A stretch of 64,000 nt of DNA from Agarophyton chilense (lineage: Eukaryota > Rhodophyta > Florideophyceae > Gracilariales > Gracilariaceae), in the NCBI GenBank assembly GCA_030374765.1, contig JARGXX010000099.1:2356001-2420000 (forward strand), in the 5' to 3' direction. Made by a program: the position numbers and the translations under genes. The notes below the pieces were generated by a model that saw only the letters and a list, made by a program, of their open reading frames with translations, searched no databases and was not told the DNA's origin. Positions 40,756-50,096 of the stretch are shown one piece after another (position 1 is the stretch's first letter; each line of letters starts with the position of its first letter).

Positions 40756-41425
40756 GAACTTGTAACTCGACGGGGACGGGGAACAACGAGAGTGAGACAC
40801 GTCCGCTTTGCACGCAAGCCTTCGACCGACACTTCCATATCTACCAATTTACAAGTCTCTCGCTCGTCTCAAATCAACACTAATTAGAAGGGCGACACCC
40901 GTTTAACGGAGCGTGCGTCGGCACGTTTTCCTGCTATGCGCAACGACAAGTCAGATTTTGAGCGCAACGGGCTACAATTCGATACCAATAGAGCGCGAAC
41001 ATGTCACGGGGAGCATGTATATCTCAAGGGCCATGGGCAGCCCCGCAGCATTTGCTCGAATTGAAACCTGCGGTTCCAGATCAATGAGGGAACGCACCGA
41101 ATGAAAGAAAGGTGGTAGCAATCCTACTACGCAGCGTCGCACCGGCGCTCGTGTTTAGACAAAACCTAATTGAAACACAACAATAACATGACCCTTTATT
41201 AAAAGCAAAAGAGATAACAAACACCATTCGCAGTAGTAGACTAGAAAAGCAGTGCAGGTAGAAACATAAAAGGAAGAGCAAGACAATGAAACCCAGAAAA
41301 ACAAGAGTTGACCAACCACTGCGACAATGTAGAGATACAAATGTACTAGCACCCCCCTCTACTAGGGACGCCAGGAGAATCAATCACGCCATCGGCGAAA
41401 TGAGGGCTTCTGAACCTGAACAGAG
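40756..41425. other. intergenic, nothing recognised
   Basis: About 670 bases with no supported gene or repeat. It includes the 3' flank of the PB1-ZZ gene. Confidence 0.45.
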
Positions 41426-43168
41426 TTAACCCTGAGCAGGAGAGGGACCCGGAGCGCTAGCAGGCGTAGTGGGTCCAGTGCCCTCAGAAGCAGTAGTAGC
41501 AGCACCTCCAGCAGCAGCAGTGGGAGGCACCTGAGCCTCCAGCATAGAAATGAGGCTGGCGGCCGTAATATCATCATAAACGCCCAGCTGCGCCGTGCCT
41601 GTGAGGCTATATTCACGCTGGAACTGCGAAACGGCAGCACGCGTGCGAGGGCCGTACATTCCAACCACGCGGAGGTACATAGATTCGTTCATGTAGCCAA
41701 GATCCGTGAGTATTTTCTGCAGAAACGCGACACGAGGACCGCGTGAACGAAGGGAAAGCGGGGCAGGGGGTGCGGAGACATCACCCAAACTAGCTTCCCA
41801 AATGTACGTTAGCTTTTTGAAGTTGATTCCTTCCTTTGAAACAGACGAGTCATTGTAGCAATTGGAACACAGGTCGTAGTTTGGGCGATTGGTAGCTTGA
41901 TAACGCGTTCCGACAATCGGCGAGGTTTGACAATTGTCACATTCAACATTGACGTGGGTCTGGAAGGGCATCTCATTCTGCGGTGCAGAGACGCCACCAG
42001 AGTTGAATTCAGCGTCCACATCAAACGGCAAATCCATGTTCCACGGGATATTACGTAAGATTTGCAAAACAGCCTGATCATTCAGAGCAGTGCGAAGCAG
42101 ATGGGTGGCACGAGTGGTAATATCTTCGCCAACAGAAGGGCGAATAGTGCGTTCAACAGTGGTAAGCAAGGAACCAATGGCTTCCGAGTTGATGGGACCA
42201 TTCTGGCCAAGATTGGCAATCAACCAGTTCCTCAAAGCGGGAAATGCATTGCGAGCAGCCTGAAAGGCAACATCTGTGTTGTCAGAGTTCATGACGGCGT
42301 TCTTCAGCTGTTCAAAGGCATCACGAGTAGGTTGGGAGATGTTGGACCGGCTTTCGGAAGCACAAGCAGCCATCATGGGATACAGAGTGGCAAGAAACGG
42401 AGCCAGAGAGAAACCAGACATTCCAGGCATTCCAGGCATTCCAGGCATTCCATCCATTCCGGCTGCGCCGCCAGCGCCGCCAGCACCTCCCATGCCGCCC
42501 ATGCCAGTAAACATGCCAAAGGGGCCGTCGCGGGCGCGTCGGCGATGAAAGCGCTCGCGCTGTCGGCGAGGCGGCGGCGGGGGATAACGAAACGGCGGCG
42601 GAGAAGGCGCCCAGGCCGGCATGGACTGGGACTGCGGAGGGCGTGGTAAGCGCTGCCCATCAGGACCGAAGTTCCTAAGTGCATTTCTCACGCATTGGAA
42701 TACACGCTGCACATTATTTTCTGCGTCAAACGCGGCGTTGATGGCGGTCGCCTCCGCGCGACGGAGCGATTCCTCGATGTGCGGCGACAGGGCGGAGCGC
42801 GGTGGGTTGTCGGATTGCTGTGGCTGTTGCTGCGACTGCGACTGCGGATGCGGCTGTTCCTGTTGTTGCGGCTGCGGCTGTTGCGGCTGCTGGGCGGGGG
42901 TCGGGGCGTCGGAGTTGGGGTCGGAGTTGATGGAGAGGCGGAGAAGGGCCATGGACTCGTGCTCGGCCAGACGGAAGAGCTCATCGAGCTCCTGCTGAGT
43001 GGACACGGCGATGTAGTCGCCCTCATTGTCCTGGTAGGTGAGCGAGAAGGGCGGGGTCAAGCCGAAGACGGAAGCGATCTGGGCAGAAAGCTGGTCATAG
43101 GTTTGGGTGGTGTCGATGGAGAAGCGACGCTTAACGTGGCCGAAGGCGGCCTTGACCGGAAGCATCAT
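41426..43168 (-). CDS. PB1-ZZ-peptidoglycan-binding-fold protein, p62/NBR1-like N-terminal part
   Basis: A 580-residue scaffold-like protein. Residues about 3-80 form a PB1 domain: basic cluster VKAAFGHVKRRFSI and an OPCA-type acidic motif YQDNEGDYIAVSTQQELDEL, so it could both self-associate and bind other PB1 partners. A Gln/Pro-rich linker follows. Next come Gly/Met repeats (GMPGMPGMPGMSG) and a helical region at about 260-385. A ZZ-type zinc finger is at about 405-440 (ECDNCQTSPIVGTRYQA, then LCSNCYND), and a PG_binding_1-like three-helix domain at about 472-555 (GPRVAFLQKILTDLGY, YGPRTRAAVSQFQREY). PB1+ZZ recalls p62/NBR1 autophagy receptors; no UBA, FW domain or clear LIR is seen. A paralog lies just upstream. 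Confidence 0.88.
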   Translation of the reverse strand: MMLPVKAAFGHVKRRFSIDTTQTYDQLSAQIASVFGLTPPFSLTYQDNEGDYIAVSTQQELDELFRLAEHESMALLRLSINSDPNSDAPTPAQQPQQPQPQQQEQPHPQSQSQQQPQQSDNPPRSALSPHIEESLRRAEATAINAAFDAENNVQRVFQCVRNALRNFGPDGQRLPRPPQSQSMPAWAPSPPPFRYPPPPPRRQRERFHRRRARDGPFGMFTGMGGMGGAGGAGGAAGMDGMPGMPGMPGMSGFSLAPFLATLYPMMAACASESRSNISQPTRDAFEQLKNAVMNSDNTDVAFQAARNAFPALRNWLIANLGQNGPINSEAIGSLLTTVERTIRPSVGEDITTRATHLLRTALNDQAVLQILRNIPWNMDLPFDVDAEFNSGGVSAPQNEMPFQTHVNVECDNCQTSPIVGTRYQATNRPNYDLCSNCYNDSSVSKEGINFKKLTYIWEASLGDVSAPPAPLSLRSRGPRVAFLQKILTDLGYMNESMYLRVVGMYGPRTRAAVSQFQREYSLTGTAQLGVYDDITAASLISMLEAQVPPTAAAGGAATTASEGTGPTTPASAPGPSPAQG

Positions 43169-43525
43169 GGCGAGTGTGAAGACAGAGGAGGACGGGTATG
43201 GGGTTAGGGAAGGGAGATGCGAGCAGGGTCGAGGAGGCGAAGAGGCTGGTCTTTATAGCGGCGGGGGGGTTGGCGAGCGGGAGCGACAGAGGGTTCTGGA
43301 GGAGTGGATTAGGGGGAGGTGGTTGGAAGGTGGGATTTGGGGAGGTGGCGCAGATTCAGGGCGACATGGATTACCCTTGGGCAGTGTGTCTCAGAGTAGG
43401 GCCAGCAAGGCGGTGAAAAGTACAGTACGACACGGCTGATAGGCTAAAGGGTTACCCAAGGGGGTGGGGGTGGTAGGGCAGGGGGGCGACACTGAAGTGT
43501 TGCACTGCTGTGTAGGAGGGTTTGT

Positions 43526-44617
43526 TTACGCGGCCATGGCGGTTCTGAAGCGGGTGCGGCTGGCAGCGTCAAGGGCGGCACAGCGGGCCGCGGCGCGACG
43601 GCGCTCCAGCTCGTCCAGCAGCGCGAGCAGCGCGCGGCGGATAAGTGCGGTATACACGCCGGCGGCGCACGACGAAGGCGGCCGCGGCCGCGGCGGTGGT
43701 GGCGGAGGCGGAGGCGGAGGTGGCGGCGGTGGCGGTACATGCGGTAGCGACGCAGTAGATACATGCGTCGCATGCAGCGCACGCACGGCGTCGCGCGTAG
43801 CAACGCAGAACACTCCGGCGCGAAAGCGCGCACGCGCCGCACTCAACAGACCGACGCGACACAACACAAACTGCAAATGCATGACGCGCGGACCGGCGTC
43901 GCCTGGACGCAGCGGAGGACGTGGGGCGCGTAACACGTCTCCAGCGGCGCGCGCGTATTCTTCGGCCGCTTCCCACGGATGTTCAAACACGGTGAAGCGC
44001 GTGTCGGTGGGATGAGCCAGAACGCGACGACAGCGCTCACAAAAGTTTTGCGCGGCGGCGTTGCGGTAGCGGGCGCCCTCGATGGGATGTGCGTGGCACG
44101 CAACGCAAGTGATGCCGGGGTGGGTGCGAAAGCGCGCTAGTGCTGCGCGTTCGCACGCGGCGTCCGCTAGGACGCGCGAGCATTGCGGCAGCGTGCTGTG
44201 CAGCGCATTACACAGTCGCGAGTGAAGACGCGACGTCGAATCGGTGAGTTCGCGCGACGCCACCTCCCACGCGCCGGAGAGAGCCAGAAAGACGGCGGCG
44301 GCCTCGCCGCGCGTGGCAGTGTCCACCACTGCGCGAAGTACGGTGCTCATGCAGTCGTCAACGGTGGGCAGATGCGCGGCCGACAACAACACAAGTCGGC
44401 CGGCCGAGCGATCGGCGCCAAGCACCAACTGCAGCGCGAAGTCGGACGAGACGGCGGCGCGGTCGCCCGACGGCGTTTCCAACGCCAGCACGGGCGTCTG
44501 GCATTGCGGCGCCAACGCGGCGGCGGCTTGCTTGAGCACATGAGTGAGCGAGAGCGGCGACAGCGCGATTTGCGCGGCGTTGTTTCCGTGCCACACCGAC
44601 ACATGCGGCGGCTCCAT
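43526..44617 (-). CDS. diverged PB1-ZZ-PGB paralog, Ala/Arg-rich
   Basis: A 363-residue protein from ATG 44617 (the frame also has an ATG at 44869, adding low-complexity sequence). It is a tandem paralog of the 41426-43168 gene. Residues about 5-75 align with PB1 but lack the acidic OPCA core (ALETPSGDRAAVSSDFALQL). A helical region follows. A ZZ-like finger is at about 165-195 (CVACHAHPIEGARYRNA, then CERC). The linker PWEAAEEYARAAGDVLRAP and the PG-binding-like start GPRVMHLQFVLCRVGLL match the paralog closely. A run of 15 prolines splits the last domain. Extremely GC-rich codon use makes antisense frames open too, but the homology fixes the strand. Function unknown. Confidence 0.75.
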   Translation of the reverse strand: MEPPHVSVWHGNNAAQIALSPLSLTHVLKQAAAALAPQCQTPVLALETPSGDRAAVSSDFALQLVLGADRSAGRLVLLSAAHLPTVDDCMSTVLRAVVDTATRGEAAAVFLALSGAWEVASRELTDSTSRLHSRLCNALHSTLPQCSRVLADAACERAALARFRTHPGITCVACHAHPIEGARYRNAAAQNFCERCRRVLAHPTDTRFTVFEHPWEAAEEYARAAGDVLRAPRPPLRPGDAGPRVMHLQFVLCRVGLLSAARARFRAGVFCVATRDAVRALHATHVSTASLPHVPPPPPPPPPPPPPPPRPRPPSSCAAGVYTALIRRALLALLDELERRRAAARCAALDAASRTRFRTAMAA

Positions 44618-45007
44618 TTGGATGGGGGCGCGGCGGCGGTGGGCGAAGACGAAGAAGACGACAACGGAGAGGCGCGCGCGGGCGCGAGGCGGCGAGAAAC
44701 GAGACGCGAGCGCAGAGGCGCTGTGACCAACGGGTGCGTCTGCTGTTTGGCAGCGCGCGCGCTGCGGCGCGACTGAGTGTGGCGTGCTGCCGCGCGCGAC
44801 GCCTGCTGGACACGTTGCGCTCGCAGTTGATTGTCTCCGCGTTCCGGCGCTGTCGGTAAGGTTACGCATCAGCGCGCATCAGCGCGCATCAGCGCACGCC
44901 AGCCACACCTTCTCCGTGAGCCGCCAACGTCTTACTCCTTTTCTCTCCTTCACGGCGCTTCTTGCCTGCTCATTTGACGTTGCTTATGTATTTGACTTTG
45001 CTTCTGT

Positions 45008-45071
45008 ATTCGACGCTGCATGCATTCGACGCTGCATGCATTCGACGCTGCGTGCATTCGACGCTGGATGC
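45008..45071. repeat. 16-bp tandem repeat, four copies
   Basis: The unit attcgacgctgcatgc occurs at 45008-45023, 45024-45039, 45040-45055 and 45056-45071, with single changes in the last two copies. Confidence 0.9.
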
Positions 45072-45683
45072 ATTCCGAGGCGCATATTGACCACGCCGCG
45101 TGCCTTCCAGCGCAGAGCAAGCCGCGCGCGGCCGGGCGGCGCCCCTCTAGCCTAGTACCGTCAAGTACGCAAGCGCGTGGCCGCCCCGCCACGCGCCATA
45201 AAGCAACTTGACATCACGCTGCCACGGTCGTTTGATGCCAAGCCACATGTGCCGTGGTGTGCTGCGCCGCAGACAAGCGCTTTGCTTTCCGTGCGCGCTC
45301 TGCCGCCTCATGCAAATGTGCCATGCAAACGTTTAGAAAAGTGCAAATTATGTGTGGCAACCGTTCCTGACTCGCTGCTGACCACGTCGTTGGCTTTTGA
45401 GCCGCGTCTACAACGCCTGCTGCAGCATTGCACCTGTGTTCAACATTCGCAGTCCCCATCGTGATTGCCGCTTGCGCTACCAACTCAGCTCGGCTTCTCC
45501 AGCGCACACAAAGCGTGTCGTTCCTTGGAGCCCCACGCTGTCCCAATCGCCCGTGTTACGTTTCCGATGTTGATCCCTCGGAATCTCGCCCCAAACTTGT
45601 TGGAACTCGCATCACTACAGTGGGAGGCAACGTGAGCTGTTACTATTGCGCTCTCTCACTCCGTCACCGGCGTTACACTGTTA

Positions 45684-45740
45684 GACATGAATGCACCTCA
45701 ACAACGCACCCCCTCCACCGCCAAATCGGCGCAAACCGCT
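45684..45740 (+). repeat. duplicated upstream segment, copy 1
   Basis: The segment starting gacatgaatgcacctcaaca closely matches 48073-48128 (gacgtgaatgcgcctcaaca...), with similarity continuing through accacc/tccacc and aatcggc. An earlier pair, cagtgggaggcaacgtgag (near 45620) and cagtgggagctaacgtgac (near 47893), suggests that the duplication covers a larger, now diverged promoter or leader region. Confidence 0.75.
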
Positions 45741-45850
45741 ATATTTCTATCGGTTACTACTCGAATAGAATAGAATGCAAATTTTCGGTAACGGAGACGA
45801 TCGCCTGGTATTCTATTCAATAGAATCGCCAAGCCGTGCCATACGATTGG

Positions 45851-47880
45851 TTAATTATTGGTGCAAACAATCGAAACAGTCATCTACTCACCAAGAAGCA
45901 CTAAGCACAGATATGTCACACTTTGTCACTTCTTCCCTACAATTCTAGAGAAGATCGTTCGTCTATTAGAATTATTATCATGCATCCCGGCACAAACTAT
46001 GGCATAGATGAAAATAAAGCACTTTCCAAAGAATACATATCTGTTTCTTAAGATCCTAATACAAAGATTCAAAATTAACATTGATTAAAACACATTTTAA
46101 GAAACGCCGGATATCATATCTCAAATCTATCGCAACGCACAGAAGATCCAAAAAGCATTTGCGAACAGCAAATACAATAGTTGTGTCCAAATTTTAATCC
46201 AAAACGAACTCCAATCGTTTGCACAAATCTCAAAAGCCCACGTAAAAAGTTAATTCCACTCAAAAAGCCATGTAGTTTTGGAAAAGCACTCTGAAAGCCT
46301 CCATTCATCTAAATACTTCTCTTTTACTCTCCACTCTTCAAAACGGTCTTCGCCACCCCCGGCAAAGATGATGCGCTCTCTTCCAACGCTTTTCGTCAGA
46401 TCTGACCCAAACCTTGTTGTTTGTTTTGTCCGTACGGTTCAACTTTTCGCCTCATTGAAAAAAACACCCCCTAAGCATCCGTATTGAATCGAACCAAGCT
46501 CCATATACTACAAATTTTGCAATATTTAAACCATTTACGACAATTTTTGCGGAAAAAAGTGGACCGCAGACAAATAGTACATGGATATCAAAGCTTCTGG
46601 CGTAATCGTAAGTAACTTTAAAAGCACCGAGATTCTTGGAGAATCTTCCGTGAATAAGGCTTGCTAGCTAACCGGTCCCATCCAGTAAAGCACTGCAGTA
46701 CAAACTAACTATTGTTCTTTAAGTTTTTATGTTTTGTAATTTGTCATATTTTTTCACTGACCAGGTACAATTTCTGCCTCAGTATTGTCTCAATTTTTTA
46801 GTCTCATCCACAAAAAATTTGACCCATTTGTAGAATATCTCGGCGTCGACGCCCGCAGAATCTTGATAGGCTATCTTTGCGTTGAGCAAAGGAAAACTTG
46901 AAAAAGATTTTAGCGTCTCGTCTTTTCTGACACGATACTTTGAACGTGCACCGAAGCTAACCACTAGCGGAGATCACGAAAACCCTTTAAATGAAACGTC
47001 AGGCATGAAAATTATATGCTGCGCATTTGAGACGCTTTTTAGTTCCTAAGAGTTGTTTATTCTCTTTTTTCGAAACATAGTTTTCCTAGTGGCTCGGGTG
47101 GCCGTGCGGTAAAAAATCACTTCCTCCTATGTTTAATTTTTGATTCGGATTGGGGATTTTGTATTCTTCGTATGCCTGGGTGAGACAGTCAAATATGAAA
47201 CAAGATAGTAAGAACTTATTGCATCAGCCGGTAGCTTTCGAGATTTAGTCTGTCTTTCAGAGATATTTCTTTGTATCTCTTGAAAAAGTCGCGGACGTAC
47301 ACATGCTCTTGACGGTCATTTTGTAATGGTATCTTTCTCTGTTTTTGAATTGGCATCGTCTTTTCGCCAAACAGGACAAGATCTTGGGAAAAATTCTCCA
47401 GAGAGCGGTGTGAAACTGTTCGAGAGGTACTGCACATGATCACTGATAATGCGTTCTTTGTCAGTATGTGAGGAGCATCACGACGTTTCAATGTTATTAT
47501 TGATTGTCATGCTGCGATGCGCAGTTTGCTTGAGCGTCGACTTGGAAACTTTGCAAGCGACTGCTGCTTTTCCAATGGAGAGCTTGTTGGTTCTCACAAG
47601 CATCACTTCTCGTTAAAGATGCACGGCTCGAGTTGCTCGTGGATGCGGGGCACTAACCCGATGTGTGGTCATGTCAGCTGGTCCGTTTATTGTAAACGCT
47701 AGTGAGGGCAATGTGAGAGAGTGGCGTGGTGCGTGGCTCTCTCGCCTCAAATGTGGTCGAACGACTTGTCGTTTGAATCGTCTTTGCGCGCCCTTTGTTG
47801 TTTTGAAACTTGTGGATAAACTGCGCATTGTTACACGTGCTCGCCACGAACCCTGCTTGGGTTCGCTACAATAAACAGTA
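45851..47880. other. AT-rich interval with a transposon remnant
   Basis: Clearly more AT-rich than its flanks. Apart from the pogo-like remnant (listed separately) nothing coding is supported. The boundary with GC-rich host DNA near 45.8 kb is sharp, compatible with inserted or decayed mobile DNA. Confidence 0.5.
46779..47491 (-). mobile_element. decayed pogo/Tigger-like DNA transposon remnant
   Basis: Two minus-strand fragments in the right order suggest an eroded Tc1/mariner-superfamily transposase. The upstream one (47491-47216) ends with FFKRYKEISLKDRLNLESYR, like the end of a CENP-B-type helix-turn-helix (FxRRHPELSLRxPE). The downstream one (46964-46779) contains IAYQDSAGVDAEIFYKWVKF, matching the SGWMxxEIFxxWxxHF stretch of the DDE_1 domain. 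There is no ATG at the head of either frame, about 250 bp between them are closed, and no terminal inverted repeats were found. A remote fragment of another DDE element is the alternative. Confidence 0.45.
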
Positions 47881-47901
47881 CTCCCATAATTTCAGTGGGA
47901 G

Positions 47902-47934
47902 CTAACGTGACACTAACGTGACACCAACGTGAGC
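47902..47934. promoter_or_regulatory. three 11-bp repeats with ACGTGA cores upstream of the methyltransferase
   Basis: The unit ctaacgtgaca is present at 47902-47912 and 47913-47923, and a variant ccaacgtgagc at 47924-47934. Each contains ACGTG, the core bound by many plant-type bZIP factors. The array lies about 215 bp upstream of the ATG at 48149. A regulatory role is inferred from position and spacing. Confidence 0.45.
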
Positions 47935-48072
47935 GTTGACCATTCCGATCTCTCCCTCCGCTATCATCCACAGGCCCAATCATCGCCCCAACACCTTTCG
48001 CCCTGCACACCACCAAACTAGATCGCAAGTTGTTGCCCGTCTACGCTAGTTTCCTTCTCGTCGAACACTCTT

Positions 48073-48128
48073 GACGTGAATGCGCCTCAACAACGCATAT
48101 ACACCACCGTCTAATCGGCACACACTGC
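48073..48128 (+). repeat. duplicated upstream segment, copy 2
   Basis: The partner of 45684-45740, ending about 20 bp before the methyltransferase start codon. It would lie in the 5' leader. Confidence 0.75.
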
Positions 48129-48148
48129 TTTAGTCCTGCTTTGTCGCC

Positions 48149-49042
48149 ATGCAATTTCAACGTCCAGCCTCACCGTTGCACATTCTGCGCATCGATGTCT
48201 TGTTGGTAATCGCATTCTCAGCCTTACTTCTCATCTTTACCATCTTCAATTCAAGAACCACCGTGCGTCATCTTTCAGCGTCACACACCTCTGACAAGTC
48301 GGACAACCCCGCCACACTGCCAGCCGTTGCTCTCCGCGACCCTTTTCAAAACTTTTCCAGTGATGCGCGATCATTACTTGAAAAGCAGTCGCGCGTTGAC
48401 TATTCCGTCATTTGGATGAGCGAACTTGAAGTCAACCTTGTGCTCAGATACATGCGCAAAGTCAATACATATCTGGAATGGGGGAGCGGTGGAAGTACAT
48501 ACAACTTTCCTCAGTTTGCAAAACGAGCCCATTCTATCGAACACGACCAGAAATGGTGCTTACGGATGACAAAGGAAATCAGTTTGCGCCCTGAACTCAG
48601 CCATCTCAAATACCACTGTGTACCCATTCCGCGCGGTACAAAAGGATGGGGCATAAAAAGTGCTTTCAAAGAAGGATCTTATGAGGCCTTTAAGCCCTAC
48701 ATTGACCAAATAGAAAACCTTGGGGAGCCATCATTCGACATGGTTTTGATTGACGGGCGAGCCAGAGTTGATGCTGCTATCAAGGCTTTATCATTCCTCA
48801 AACGGAAAAGTGTGGTCGTTATGCATGATGCAGAACGAATTTGGACGTACCGAATCTACGCGAATGTCACAAAATACTACGACATCATTGATTCTGTGGG
48901 CGGCCATGGACGACAGGGACTTGCAATAATGAAAAGAAAACGAAACTACTCCTCTCTGCAGGGTAACCATTCAGCTGTGCAGGAAATACTGGATAACAAG
49001 TATCCATCGATGAAAGAAATTGTTGCGAGTGCTGCCACTTGA
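48149..49042 (+). CDS. type II membrane (Golgi-type) SAM-dependent methyltransferase-like protein
   Basis: A 297-residue protein. A short cytosolic tail and one membrane anchor (about residues 12-35, ILRIDVLLVIAFSALLLIFT) give type II Golgi topology, followed by a Ser/Thr stem with a possible N-glycan site (QNFSS). The lumenal domain has a class I methyltransferase-like core: YLEWGSGGSTYNFP (about 108-121) for the SAM loop, SIEHDQKWC for the acidic end of strand 2, and FDMVLIDGRARVDAA (about 197-210). VVVMHDAER follows further on. Transfer to a secreted polysaccharide, such as methylation of galactan in a red alga, is an inference. The ATG at 48149 is first in frame. Confidence 0.8.
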   Translation: MQFQRPASPLHILRIDVLLVIAFSALLLIFTIFNSRTTVRHLSASHTSDKSDNPATLPAVALRDPFQNFSSDARSLLEKQSRVDYSVIWMSELEVNLVLRYMRKVNTYLEWGSGGSTYNFPQFAKRAHSIEHDQKWCLRMTKEISLRPELSHLKYHCVPIPRGTKGWGIKSAFKEGSYEAFKPYIDQIENLGEPSFDMVLIDGRARVDAAIKALSFLKRKSVVVMHDAERIWTYRIYANVTKYYDIIDSVGGHGRQGLAIMKRKRNYSSLQGNHSAVQEILDNKYPSMKEIVASAAT

Positions 49043-50096
49043 AAGTCTGTTCCATCGCTCATGAAAGAAAAAAAGAACCCGAACCTACATTGTCTTAACC
49101 TCTCAATCCTACCACCCCAGTCATAACTAGTGTTCTCTTTTTGTTCTACAGGTTTCTTGTCTGTGACGCAATTGTGGGCTGGGCATCGCACATATAAAGG
49201 ATAAAGGCGTTTGAAGGGGGGCAGCGCGAAGAGGTGGGGATGGGGTGGACGTCGAAGTGAACAGCACATGTACATCCTGTAGACATACGTCGTTCTTGCT
49301 GCCTTTGAAGTTTCAAGTTGTGCCATTTTTCGAAGAATCATTATACTGAAGGGTAATTTACTTCCGGACAAGAGCATGTCATTAGCTGCCATTGGTATAC
49401 TACATCTCTTGCACGTCTTTGTTTCTCTATGTGTTTTGATTTCTAACAGTGAGGTCCAGATCAAAGAAAGCGGTAAAATATTCTCTGAAACCCAACCCTT
49501 CCCGTTAACAAACATGCCGAACGCTGCGTTCTTTGCTCAAGCACTACAATAGTGGTAGACCAGGGCACATAAGGCCCGACTTCTGGCTATTATATCAAGA
49601 ACAGTGTCTATGAAACTCAAGAAGTGCGCAGTCCCGTAGCCAGTTTAGGCAGTTCCATGAGCAAACTGACGAAGATCTGAGCCATTGCACATGTCGCCTG
49701 CGATCGGAAGTGACCTTCTCTGTATGGACGGAGCTTCCATCTTGGGCGGCGTTGTCCAGCTGGAATGGAAAGGGCAAGCCCACAAGGTGTCTCCCACGGC
49801 ACCACTGTAAGACTCCCGAATAGGTTTGAATTTAACAGTGCATCACCTCTTTGAAATTTCAAAAGAAGTAATACGTCAGCACTGCCAAGGTCAGGCGGTT
49901 GCGTATCAGTCCTCGGATAGTAGACCTCCCTGTTTTGACATGCCAGTGAAGAAGCTGCTTTATCGTGACAGGGTAAGCACTGCTTCCTTCTGAGTCCTTC
50001 GTAGACACATTCCAGAGTCAAACGTCGTTCACTTGTGCAAGTGTTGTTCGTACATACCGTTCACATGTCTTGTGCTTCCCGTACAAATCAGAAATT
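49043..50096. other. intergenic, nothing recognised
   Basis: About 1 kb between two plus-strand genes. Short minus-strand frames have no motif. Confidence 0.45.

Larger units (their letters stand above)
44618..45850. other. intergenic with short tandem arrays
   Basis: GC-rich to about 45.6 kb. It contains a 10-bp array (agcgcgcatc, 44865-44899) and a 16-bp array (45008-45071), plus one copy of a duplicated segment at 45684-45740. No supported gene. Confidence 0.5.
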
